6,583 bases of DNA from contig JAOZPO010000078.1 of NCBI GenBank assembly GCA_029932715.1, positions 1 through 6,583 of the forward strand, written 5' to 3'. Position 1 is the stretch's first letter. Every line of letters starts with the position of its first letter. This DNA comes from Halobacteria archaeon. GTDB lineage: Archaea > Halobacteriota > Syntropharchaeia > Alkanophagales > Methanospirareceae. The translations under genes were made by a program, and so were the position numbers. Positions 1-5,103 of this stretch are shown here, in pieces. Under the pieces are notes generated by a model. That model ran no database searches and was not told where the DNA came from. It worked only from the letters and a program-made list of their open reading frames with translations.

Positions 1-1
1 C

Positions 2-835
2 ATCTTCGTGGACTTGCCAAGGGATATAAAAGGTGCGAATTTATCGCGAAATTTCGATGCAATGTATGAAGTGCTGGAAGAAGCGCTCAACGCACCGATA
101 TACGAAGTGGAAGAATTATGCAGTGAAGTAGCAAAGCGGGTATTAGTACTTCATGAATACGCTTCTACCGCCGAGGTGGGCATGGAGAGCGTGTATATGC
201 TAAAGAGGAAAACGCCTGTACTAAATATCTCCTGCCAGGAACCTGCAACTATATTCGCCGAGGCACGAGCTTTTCGCCCTTCCACGAAAGCACCAATAAG
301 CGATATACGAATTAAAAAGGTAATAGGTGCCGAGATTATAGGAATGACCGCATGCCCATGCGCACAGGAGTTAATGAGGGATAAAGTGGCAGATGAATTA
401 GCGAGTTTAGGCATAACAGGAGAGGAAGCAGATGGCTTTTTGCATTCTATTCCCGTGGCAACGCATAATCAAAGGGGTAGAGGCATAATATCCATAGAGG
501 TAGAAGGCGACATTAAAATCCCTATGGGGCGGATAATAAACATAATAGAGAAATCAATGAGTACAAAAACGTATGAAATACTGAAGCGCCCGGACGAGTC
601 GAAAGTAGTGGAACTTGGTCACAAAAAGCCCATGTTCGTTGAGGATTGCGTTAGAGAGATGGCGAAGCAGGTGGTAGAAACATTTACTGAGCTACCTGAC
701 GATTCTGTCATCACCATAAAGCAGATAAACGAGGAAAGCATCCATCAGCACGATGCCGTTGCAGAGCGAATTGCGTCTATCGGTGAGCTGCGCAAGGAGT
801 TGAGAGGGGGAAATACGGAAGCCGGGGTGGCCTAG
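2..835 (+). CDS. mptA: GTP cyclohydrolase MptA (type IB), 5'-truncated by the window
   Basis: This enzyme converts GTP to 7,8-dihydroneopterin 2',3'-cyclic phosphate, the first step of the pterin branch of tetrahydromethanopterin synthesis. It is a cytosolic, metal-dependent (Fe(II) in characterised members) protein of the FolE2/MptA family. Counting from the GTG at position 8, the sequence shows the family hallmark ACPCAQ (residues 115-120), THNQRGRG (152-159) and a late SIHQHDA segment (245-250), the sort of Cys and His residues that serve as metal and catalytic ligands in this family. The frame is open to the left edge, reading Ile-Phe before Val-Asp-Leu-Pro. Family members are about 310 residues, so the GTG at 8 is probably an internal valine and roughly 30-40 residues lie outside the window. 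The TAG stop at 833-835 lies inside the downstream tRNA gene, so the last five codons are also tRNA sequence; the conserved domain seems to end near GELRKEL. The family call is secure, and the true start is not visible. Confidence 0.95.
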   Translation: MFVDLPRDIKGANLSRNFDAMYEVLEEALNAPIYEVEELCSEVAKRVLVLHEYASTAEVGMESVYMLKRKTPVLNISCQEPATIFAEARAFRPSTKAPISDIRIKKVIGAEIIGMTACPCAQELMRDKVADELASLGITGEEADGFLHSIPVATHNQRGRGIISIEVEGDIKIPMGRIINIIEKSMSTKTYEILKRPDESKVVELGHKKPMFVEDCVREMAKQVVETFTELPDDSVITIKQINEESIHQHDAVAERIASIGELRKELRGGNTEAGVA

Positions 836-894
836 TGGGTTAGGGCGCCAGACTCATAATCTGGAAGTCGCGGGTTCGAGCCCCGCCCCCGGCA
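821..894 (+). tRNA. tRNA-Met(CAU), elongator type
   Basis: A complete cloverleaf can be folded. The acceptor stem is seven G-C or C-G pairs (821-827 with 887-893). The D arm is 830-833 with 843-846. The anticodon stem is 848-852 with 860-864 around the loop CTCATAA, giving anticodon CAT at 855-857. The T arm is 870-874 with 882-886 around TTCGAGC. The discriminator is A894 and CCA is not encoded. There is no intron. The anticodon stem (CCAGA/TCTGG) lacks the three consecutive G-C pairs of an initiator, so this is an elongator-type tRNA. The CAU anticodon could alternatively be modified to agmatidine and decode AUA as tRNA-Ile2; Met is my preferred reading. The first 15 bases overlap the 3' end of mptA. 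Confidence 0.93.
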
Positions 895-906
895 TAAATA
901 GAAGTG

Positions 907-913
907 ATTTTTG
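907..913 (+). terminator. Oligo-T run after the tRNA
   Basis: Five consecutive T residues (908-912) lie about 14 bases past the tRNA 3' end with no stem before them. Archaeal RNA polymerase can terminate at oligo-T runs, so this may end the mptA-tRNA transcript. It is short, and the assignment is an inference from position. Confidence 0.3.
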
Positions 914-920
914 TGAGGAA

Positions 921-1004
921 ATGGCGGTAACATATAATATTGGGTTCGAAATACAAATGATTGATGGCAAAAAAGCACTTAAGTCTATAGTTCTGTCTTT
1001 ATAG
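921..1004 (+). CDS. Possible 27-residue ORF upstream of the radical-SAM gene
   Basis: An ATG at 921 opens 27 codons ending in TAG (1002-1004), six bases before the radical-SAM start. The peptide begins MAVTYNIGFE and ends ALKSIVLSL. It has no cysteine and no signal peptide, and I recognise no family. A GAGG (915-918) lies only two bases before the ATG, closer than normal Shine-Dalgarno spacing. It could be a real small protein, a leader peptide, the decayed tail of an older gene, or chance. It is listed because it fills most of the gap between the tRNA and the next gene and would be read on the same transcript. Confidence 0.2.
   Translation: MAVTYNIGFEIQMIDGKKALKSIVLSL
929..941 (+). promoter_or_regulatory. 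Candidate TATA box for the radical-SAM gene
   Basis: The AT-rich stretch ACATATAATATTG resembles an archaeal TATA box. Transcription would start near 961 and give a leader of about 50 bases before the ATG at 1011. A weaker alternative (CACTTAAG, around 977-984) would give a nearly leaderless transcript, which would suit the absence of a ribosome binding site at 1011. I cannot choose between them. Confidence 0.3.
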
Positions 1005-1010
1005 CATAGC

Positions 1011-1700
1011 ATGTTAATCGGTGGCTTTCAGCGCTTTTCGCTAATAGAGTATCCCGGTAAGATATGTGCGATTGTGTTCACACAGAGTTGCAATTTCCGG
1101 TGCCCCTATTGCCAGAATCCGGAGCTGGTGGACCCGGAGCGCTTCTCGAATGCCATTCCCGAAGAAGACATATTCGCATTTCTGGAAACACGACAGGGAA
1201 AGCTTGACGCAGTGGCAATAACTGGTGGCGAGCCTACACTGCAGCCTGACCTGATTGACTTTATCAGTAAGCTAAAATCAATGAATTATCTTATCCTGCT
1301 GGAGACTAACGGTAGCAAACCCGAAATAATAAGTGAGCTAATAGAACTAAAAATAGTGGACTATCTTGCGATGGACGTAAAAGCGCCACTGGCGAAATAT
1401 AGAGAGATTACACGGTCTAACGTTGATACGGCAAAAATAAATGATAGCATCGCGGTAATTACGCATTCAGGATTGGATTATGAATTCCGTACAACGGTGC
1501 TAAAATCGCAACTCGGTAAGGCAGATATTCTGGAGATAGGTAAATTGATACGAGGCAGTAGACGGTATGTCTTGCAGAAATTTGTGCCTGCAAATGTACT
1601 GGACACTAAAATTATTGATGCGTTGTATTATACAGATAATGATTTAGAATGTTTAAGGGATGCGGTAAAAGGTTATGTAGCCGAATGCGTGGTGCGATAG
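1011..1700 (+). CDS. Radical SAM anaerobic ribonucleotide reductase activase, NrdG2 type
   Basis: This probable radical-SAM activating protein installs the glycyl radical on the class III (anaerobic) ribonucleoside-triphosphate reductase. That family assignment rests on strong resemblance to the NrdG2 type (TIGR02495-like). The opening MLIGGFQRFSLIEYPGK is characteristic. It is followed by the [4Fe-4S] triad Cys27, Cys31 and Cys34 in CNFRCPYC, the SAM-binding TGGEP (71-75), LETNGS (97-102) and a MDVKAP strand (121-126). At 229 residues it is full length for the family, with no SPASM or other auxiliary cluster domain. The ATG at 1011 fits the conserved N-terminus. No Shine-Dalgarno precedes it, so translation may be leaderless. 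The partner reductase nrdD is not in the window, so the substrate is inferred from family only. Some NrdG2-like proteins sit far from nrdD and may serve other glycyl-radical enzymes. Confidence 0.85.
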   Translation: MLIGGFQRFSLIEYPGKICAIVFTQSCNFRCPYCQNPELVDPERFSNAIPEEDIFAFLETRQGKLDAVAITGGEPTLQPDLIDFISKLKSMNYLILLETNGSKPEIISELIELKIVDYLAMDVKAPLAKYREITRSNVDTAKINDSIAVITHSGLDYEFRTTVLKSQLGKADILEIGKLIRGSRRYVLQKFVPANVLDTKIIDALYYTDNDLECLRDAVKGYVAECVVR

Positions 1701-1764
1701 GAACCAGGAGATAAGAGCGTTTAAACCAGATGTTGAAACAATTAATGTTGAAAATATTGACGAT

Positions 1765-1834
1765 GATGACCATCTGCGTTAATCTGTGTCCATAAAATAC
1801 TTTTTGTATCTCTTTTCTTTTGGCTTTGTGTGCC
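1765..1834 (-). repeat. Probable dispersed intergenic repeat
   Basis: Read on the minus strand, this stretch contains GGACACAGATTAACGCAGAT, with an internal near-direct repeat (ACACAGATTA / ACGCAGATGG). An A-rich block and a GGCACACAAAG-like start lie next to it. From memory, sequences of this style (ACGCAGATTAACACAGAT with CACAAAG blocks) recur between genes in many bacterial and archaeal genomes and generate spurious short ORFs. Only one copy lies in the window, so the repeat status is recalled and not shown here. A 13-base hairpin (ATAC-TTTTT-GTAT, 1797-1809 on the plus strand) and the following T-rich run could also end transcription from the radical-SAM gene. Confidence 0.4.
1801..1820 (+). 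terminator. T-rich tract downstream of the radical-SAM gene
   Basis: Two T-rich runs (1801-1805 and within 1809-1821) follow the small ATAC/GTAT inverted repeat. Archaeal termination usually needs only T-rich sequence, so this is a plausible end point about 100 bases beyond the radical-SAM stop. It lies inside the probable dispersed repeat. Confidence 0.3.
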
Positions 1835-1844
1835 ATAAATACTT
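1835..1844 (+). promoter_or_regulatory. Upstream candidate TATA box for the methyltransferase
   Basis: ATAAATACTT matches the general archaeal TATA pattern. A start near 1866 would leave a leader of about 90 bases. It is an alternative, or a second promoter, to the closer element at 1923-1933. Confidence 0.3.
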
Positions 1845-1922
1845 AACCGAACACACATGAACCACATTAGGTGCAACTTCCCGATTGTATGTGGAAAATC
1901 TCCTTTACGTAGAAAGCATCCT

Positions 1923-1933
1923 AAGATATAAAC
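1923..1933 (+). promoter_or_regulatory. Proximal candidate TATA box for the methyltransferase
   Basis: AAGATATAAAC lies about 31 bases before the ATG at 1959. With the usual archaeal spacing of about 26 bases, transcription would begin near 1953, giving an almost leaderless mRNA. This fits the lack of a clear Shine-Dalgarno before 1959. Confidence 0.4.
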
Positions 1934-1958
1934 AAAGAACGTTATTATTAACTAAGAG

Positions 1959-2861
1959 ATGGAACTGAATGGTCTACTGGGAATAGGCGACTTTATGCTG
2001 GTAGAATCGAGCTATGGGGAGCAGAAGGGGATAAGAAAGACGCTCGATTATCTCGGCAAAGTAGAACCAGAAGACGTAACAGAAGCGATAGGGATATACG
2101 ATGAGAGCAAAGAGCTGATTGGTATCGCAACATACGACAACGATTTGGGCTTCTGGATCATCTTCACAGATTTTATCGCTGATAAATGGCAGCGCGAAGA
2201 ATTTGATGCGCTTGCAAGTGCTATAAAATGCGCAAAGGAAAGAGAGGTGAAAGTTAAAACAGAAAAGTTCCGTGAAGGCGTGATTGAGTTCTATTCCCTC
2301 GGATTGGTGAACAGATTATTCTGCGATTGTGACTTAAAAGAAGATAGTTTTTATCCGCAAGATCGCGTAGAGGTACTGAAGAATGTGCTAACCGCGTATT
2401 TAAATGACGTGTCTGAAATAAAGGAATCACTTGAAATTGGTTGTGGCGATGGCGGTGCAACAATAGCACTGCACGAATTAGGCATCTCCCCCTTTACCGT
2501 AGATGTAAATAAGTGTGAGATTTGCAAAGGCGTGGAGGAAGGAGTGTTAGAGCCACGTAAAAGCATTGTACTTGATTGCGCACTCCTTTCTGAGTTCTTT
2601 GGTAAAGAATTTGATACTGTATTTGGGTTCATGGTAGGAAAGCTCACGCATTCTGAGCTATATACCTGGGATAAAGTGCTAAAAGAGGTGCCAAAGGTGC
2701 TAAAAAGTAGGGGCAATGCGTTATTCACGGTATCGAGCGAAGAAGAAGCGGTGATTCTGGCTAATCTATTAAAAGACGACTTTGAAGCAGAGATAAAGGA
2801 GAATAGAGAAAGCAACGGCTATTTTGATTCGTGGCTATATATGGGTAAGCTGAAAGGATAA
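1959..2861 (+). CDS. Putative class I SAM-dependent methyltransferase, unknown substrate
   Basis: The C-terminal half (about residues 155-300) looks like a Rossmann-fold methyltransferase. Motif I is LEIGCGDGGATIAL (158-171), the acidic residue after strand 2 is in TVDVN (Asp182), Asp206 in IVLDC fits motif III, FDTVFGF (218-224) fits strand 4, and VLKSRGNALFTVS (247-259) fits strand 5. The N-terminal half (1-150) has no family I recognise. It is acidic and contains GFWIIFTDFI (64-73), two close cysteines in CDCD (122-125) and a linker FYPQDR (131-136) before the methyltransferase core. It is soluble, with no signal peptide or membrane segment. The substrate cannot be told from context, because the gene stands alone with its own promoter and converges on the next gene with only 11 bases between stop codons. 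Loss of methyl-transfer activity is possible but there is no clear sign of it. Confidence 0.7.
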   Translation: MELNGLLGIGDFMLVESSYGEQKGIRKTLDYLGKVEPEDVTEAIGIYDESKELIGIATYDNDLGFWIIFTDFIADKWQREEFDALASAIKCAKEREVKVKTEKFREGVIEFYSLGLVNRLFCDCDLKEDSFYPQDRVEVLKNVLTAYLNDVSEIKESLEIGCGDGGATIALHELGISPFTVDVNKCEICKGVEEGVLEPRKSIVLDCALLSEFFGKEFDTVFGFMVGKLTHSELYTWDKVLKEVPKVLKSRGNALFTVSSEEEAVILANLLKDDFEAEIKENRESNGYFDSWLYMGKLKG

Positions 2862-2872
2862 AACATATTGTG

Positions 2873-3238
2873 TTATCGCTTGCGCATTTTCTTCATGATT
2901 TGCACCTGCCGCCTCTTACGCCATTCCTCTAAGCCTGAGATCCATTCCTCGTGCTTCTTGTATATGTACTCTTTCGCCGTCATCAGCGTCTCCGGCGAAT
3001 CACTCCATAGTAGCATCCTGGGCACATAATCTTTCGTTGGTAAGTCAGTTCTGGGATCAAAAGCATCCTCTGGCGGCTCTTCCTGGTCTATTTCTAACCC
3101 ATACTTCTCTGCTGCTTCAAACACTATTCCGGTAGTTATAGCCCGGGGTATAGGCAACGCATATTTCTTCTTCTCTTCCATTTTTAGCTTCATACATCTA
3201 TTGCATCCTGGTTTATATAAAGGGCATACATAGTTCAA
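2873..3238 (-). CDS. Small unrecognised protein with Cys-x6-Cys-x2-Cys N-terminus
   Basis: I do not recognise this 121-residue protein. Read from the TTG at 3236-3238 it starts with CPLYKPGCNRC (Cys5, Cys12, Cys15), a spacing that could bind a metal. Then come a mixed charged stretch, an amphipathic EAAEKYGLEID helix (42-52), an acidic proline-rich segment (PPEDAFDPRTD, 55-65), a possible helix with EYIYKKHEEW (90-99) and a strongly basic tail (WRKRRQ... KKMRKR). There is no membrane segment. The start is uncertain: the only start codon available upstream of the cysteines is TTG, while ATG codons at 3193 and 3181 would give 106 or 102 residues without them. A TATA-like palindrome at 3212-3221 would favour the shorter forms, and one at 3259-3268 would favour the longer. 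I prefer the longer form because three cysteines clustered in 15 residues look meaningful. It could be an ordinary lineage-specific protein. Confidence 0.6.
   Translation of the reverse strand: MNYVCPLYKPGCNRCMKLKMEEKKKYALPIPRAITTGIVFEAAEKYGLEIDQEEPPEDAFDPRTDLPTKDYVPRMLLWSDSPETLMTAKEYIYKKHEEWISGLEEWRKRRQVQIMKKMRKR
3212..3221 (-). promoter_or_regulatory. Palindromic TATA-like element inside the 5' end of the small minus-strand gene
   Basis: TTTATATAAA is a perfect ten-base palindrome with the look of an archaeal TATA box. On the minus strand it would place a transcription start near 3190, next to the ATGs at 3193 and 3181. This gives an alternative short, leaderless or near-leaderless product. 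If the TTG start is right, the element is coding sequence for Leu-Tyr-Lys. Confidence 0.3.
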
Positions 3239-3255
3239 GCACGAATATCATTGTG

Positions 3256-3270
3256 ATTAATATATATTGT
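3256..3270. promoter_or_regulatory. Shared palindromic TATA region for divergent genes
   Basis: The core AATATATATT (3259-3268) is a perfect palindrome in the 73-base gap between the divergent minus-strand gene and purS. At the usual spacing it would start transcription near 3289 on the plus strand (23-base leader to purS) and near 3238 on the minus strand, exactly at the TTG start. A T-rich run (3274-3279) reads as A-rich on the minus strand just upstream of the box, where a BRE would lie. Confidence 0.45.
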
Positions 3271-3311
3271 AACTTTTTTATCTCCGTCTAATCTAAGGGT
3301 AGATAGATGAG

Positions 3312-3572
3312 ATGACAATGGAAATAGATGTAACGATAAAACTGAAGCAAGGTGTTGCGGATCCCGAAGGTGAGAACACGAAGAAAGCGTTAAACCTGCT
3401 TGGATTTAGAACCGTGCATGACGTAAAAATGATGAAGACGTTTAGATTGGTAATAGAGAGTCATGATGAAGAGAAGGCGAGGATAGAAGTAGAAGAGATG
3501 TGCAGAAAGCTTCTCGCCAATCCGGTAATACACGATTATGAGATAAGCGTAGTGCGTGCAGGGGATAGGTAA
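3312..3572 (+). CDS. purS: Phosphoribosylformylglycinamidine synthase subunit PurS
   Basis: PurS is the small structural subunit of the three-part FGAM synthase (PurL, PurQ, PurS). This complex makes formylglycinamidine ribonucleotide from FGAR, glutamine and ATP in purine synthesis. PurS bridges the catalytic subunit and the glutaminase. The 86 residues match the family in length and pattern: a first strand (EIDVTIKLKQGV), DPEG (17-20), an ALNLLGF helix and turn, a second V-x-x-V-K strand, then a helix rich in E and K ending at CRKLLANPVIHDYEI. I chose the ATG at 3312; an ATG two codons later (3318) would also serve. The ribosome binding site is weak. purL and purQ are not in the window. The gene abuts trpS without any gap, so the two are surely co-transcribed. 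Confidence 0.88.
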   Translation: MTMEIDVTIKLKQGVADPEGENTKKALNLLGFRTVHDVKMMKTFRLVIESHDEEKARIEVEEMCRKLLANPVIHDYEISVVRAGDR

Positions 3573-4931
3573 ATGAAAGGACGGGTCAATAGTGCAGCAG
3601 AGATAGACCCATGGGGCGTTACAGATGTAATAGATTATAGTAGCCTATTTGAAGACTTTGGTATTTCACGGTTCCAGGACGCAGTGAACCAGATAGCGCA
3701 TCCGCATCAGTATATGCGAAGGGGTATAATCGTGGGTCATCGCGGCTATGAAGACGTGCTCAGGGCAATGCAAACGAAGAGTAAATTCGCGGTGATGAGC
3801 GGGTTCATGCCCTCCGGGCGGATTCATCTGGGCGGTAAGATGGTGATGGATGAGATTATATGGCATCAGCGCATGGGCGGCGATGCTTTTGCGTGCATTG
3901 CAGATATGGAATCGCATTCTGTTAGAGGTGTCTCCTGGAAAGACTGCAAGGAGATAGGCGTCAATGAGTACATACTGAGTCTTGTAGCGCTTGGCTTTGA
4001 TGTCGAGCATGGGCACATATACTTTCAATCAACGAATAAACAGCTCCGTGACCTTGCGTTTGAACTGGGAACAGAGGCTAACTACAGTGAAATAAGTGCG
4101 ATATACGGGTTCTCAGGCGATGTTAACATATCACACATGATAAGTGTATTAGTGCAGAATGCAGATATACTACAGCCACAGTTGTCTGAATATGGCGGAC
4201 CCAAGCCCGTTGTCATCCCGGTTGGCGTTGACCAGGACCCGCATATTCGGCTGACCCGTGACATCGCATCGCGAATGCGGATGTTCCGTGTGGAGCAGCG
4301 CCTGGATAAGAACCAGAAGCCGTATATTAGCATAAGAGAGAAGCAGGCGGATAAAGGGGTGTTGGAAGCGGTAGCAAGTAAAATCGAGTCTCCGAAAAGA
4401 GTATATGAGATGCACATAGATGTGTTCGGCATCGAAGCCAGCGAGATGAACCAGAATATTCGAGAGATAGAGGAGATAGTGCGTGCAGTGGAGCTTGAAT
4501 ATGGCGGCTATGGCTTCTTTTTGCCCGCTGCTACTTATCACAGGTTCATGCAGGGATTAACAGGCGGGAAGATGTCATCAAGCATACCGGAGAGTTACAT
4601 TTCGCTAACTGAGCCGGCAGAAGAAGCTGCGCGTAAAGTGAAACAGGCGAAGACGGGTGGAAGAGCAACAGTTGAGGAGCAGAAGAGATTGGGCGGGTTA
4701 CCAGAAGAGTGCACGGTTTATGAGCTTTTGATGTTTCATTTAATAGAAGAAGACGCACGGATGAAGGAGATATTTGAGGAGTGCAAAAGCGGTAAACGCA
4801 CGTGCAAAGCGTGTAAGTTGCAGGCTGCGGAGCTCATGCACTCGTTTATAAAAAGGCATCAAGAAGAGCGAGAGCGTGCGAAGGCAGTATTGAAGGAGCA
4901 TGAGGTTTATAAGGAATGGGTACAGGTATAA
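3573..4931 (+). CDS. trpS: Tryptophan--tRNA ligase, archaeal type
   Basis: This class I aminoacyl-tRNA synthetase charges tRNA-Trp with tryptophan in the cytosol. The N-terminal region (WGVTDVIDYSSL, 14-25, and RRGIIVGHRGYEDVL, 49-63) is typical of archaeal and eukaryotic TrpRS. The HIGH-type signature is PSGRIHLGG (80-88), the tryptophan/ATP pocket region includes GVDQDPHIRLTRDIASR (218-234), and the KMSKS-type signature is KMSSS (334-338). The C-terminal anticodon-binding part ends with a three-cysteine cluster (Cys404, Cys411, Cys414). At 452 residues it is longer than compact archaeal TrpRS enzymes of about 380. The extra length lies mainly between residues 236 and 313, where short forms go almost directly from TRDIASR to the TYHRF segment. 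The ATG follows the purS stop directly (TAAATG), with GGGGATAGGT upstream as a likely ribosome binding site, so translation is probably coupled to purS. Confidence 0.96.
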   Translation: MKGRVNSAAEIDPWGVTDVIDYSSLFEDFGISRFQDAVNQIAHPHQYMRRGIIVGHRGYEDVLRAMQTKSKFAVMSGFMPSGRIHLGGKMVMDEIIWHQRMGGDAFACIADMESHSVRGVSWKDCKEIGVNEYILSLVALGFDVEHGHIYFQSTNKQLRDLAFELGTEANYSEISAIYGFSGDVNISHMISVLVQNADILQPQLSEYGGPKPVVIPVGVDQDPHIRLTRDIASRMRMFRVEQRLDKNQKPYISIREKQADKGVLEAVASKIESPKRVYEMHIDVFGIEASEMNQNIREIEEIVRAVELEYGGYGFFLPAATYHRFMQGLTGGKMSSSIPESYISLTEPAEEAARKVKQAKTGGRATVEEQKRLGGLPEECTVYELLMFHLIEEDARMKEIFEECKSGKRTCKACKLQAAELMHSFIKRHQEERERAKAVLKEHEVYKEWVQV

Positions 4932-4954
4932 CCACAAGACGAGAGGCAAAGGTA

Positions 4955-4995
4955 AGCACCCGGTTTTTAAATGGGACCATGTTTGTGATGGTGCT
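4955..4995 (+). other. Inverted repeats in the trpS-transporter gap
   Basis: AGCACC (4955-4960) can pair with GGTGCT (4990-4995), and ACCAT (4976-4980) with ATGGT (4988-4992). The two stems compete for the same 3' bases. A run of five T (4963-4967) lies within. It may be part of a terminator after trpS. Both stems are short, so chance is possible. Confidence 0.25.
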
Positions 4996-5012
4996 AAAGG
5001 ATTATTTTACCT

Positions 5013-5026
5013 CTATATCATAAATT
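5013..5026 (+). promoter_or_regulatory. Candidate TATA box for the transporter
   Basis: CTATATCATAAATT resembles an archaeal TATA box. Transcription would start near 5045, giving a leader of about 60 bases that includes the AGAGGT ribosome binding site (5093-5098). A (TAT)n stretch at 5069-5082 is AT-rich too, but starting from it would remove the binding site. Confidence 0.35.
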
Positions 5027-5103
5027 GGGCAGGTGTGGTCTGCTAATCAATACACCACTTCGTCCTTCTATTATTATTATTACACAGCACATAGAGGTTA
5101 TGT

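Noticed and set aside
1719..1740. A CRISPR-like GTTTAAACCAGATGTTGAAAC segment
   Set aside because: It has the flavour of an archaeal CRISPR repeat, but there is only one copy, no regularly spaced partner and no cas gene.
1612..1836. A 74-codon minus-strand ORF across the radical-SAM 3' end and the gap
   Set aside because: Its sequence comes from the antisense of the radical-SAM gene and from the probable intergenic repeat, a known source of spurious ORFs.
2351..2815. A 154-codon minus-strand ORF inside the methyltransferase gene
   Set aside because: It is serine- and leucine-rich, has no family features, and lies wholly opposite a frame with clear SAM-binding motifs. It is a shadow ORF.
2873..3193. 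Possible SRP19 identity for the small minus-strand protein
   Set aside because: The EAAEKYGLEI helix and basic tail faintly recall SRP19, but the conserved N-terminal tryptophan strand and the RRVPK segment are missing.
4082..4541. Two overlapping minus-strand ORFs (116 and 123 codons) inside trpS
   Set aside because: They run opposite the conserved TrpRS motifs and have no recognisable domain or plausible promoter.
5069..5083. A (TAT)n trinucleotide run upstream of the transporter
   Set aside because: It is only about five units and consistent with ordinary AT-rich leader sequence.
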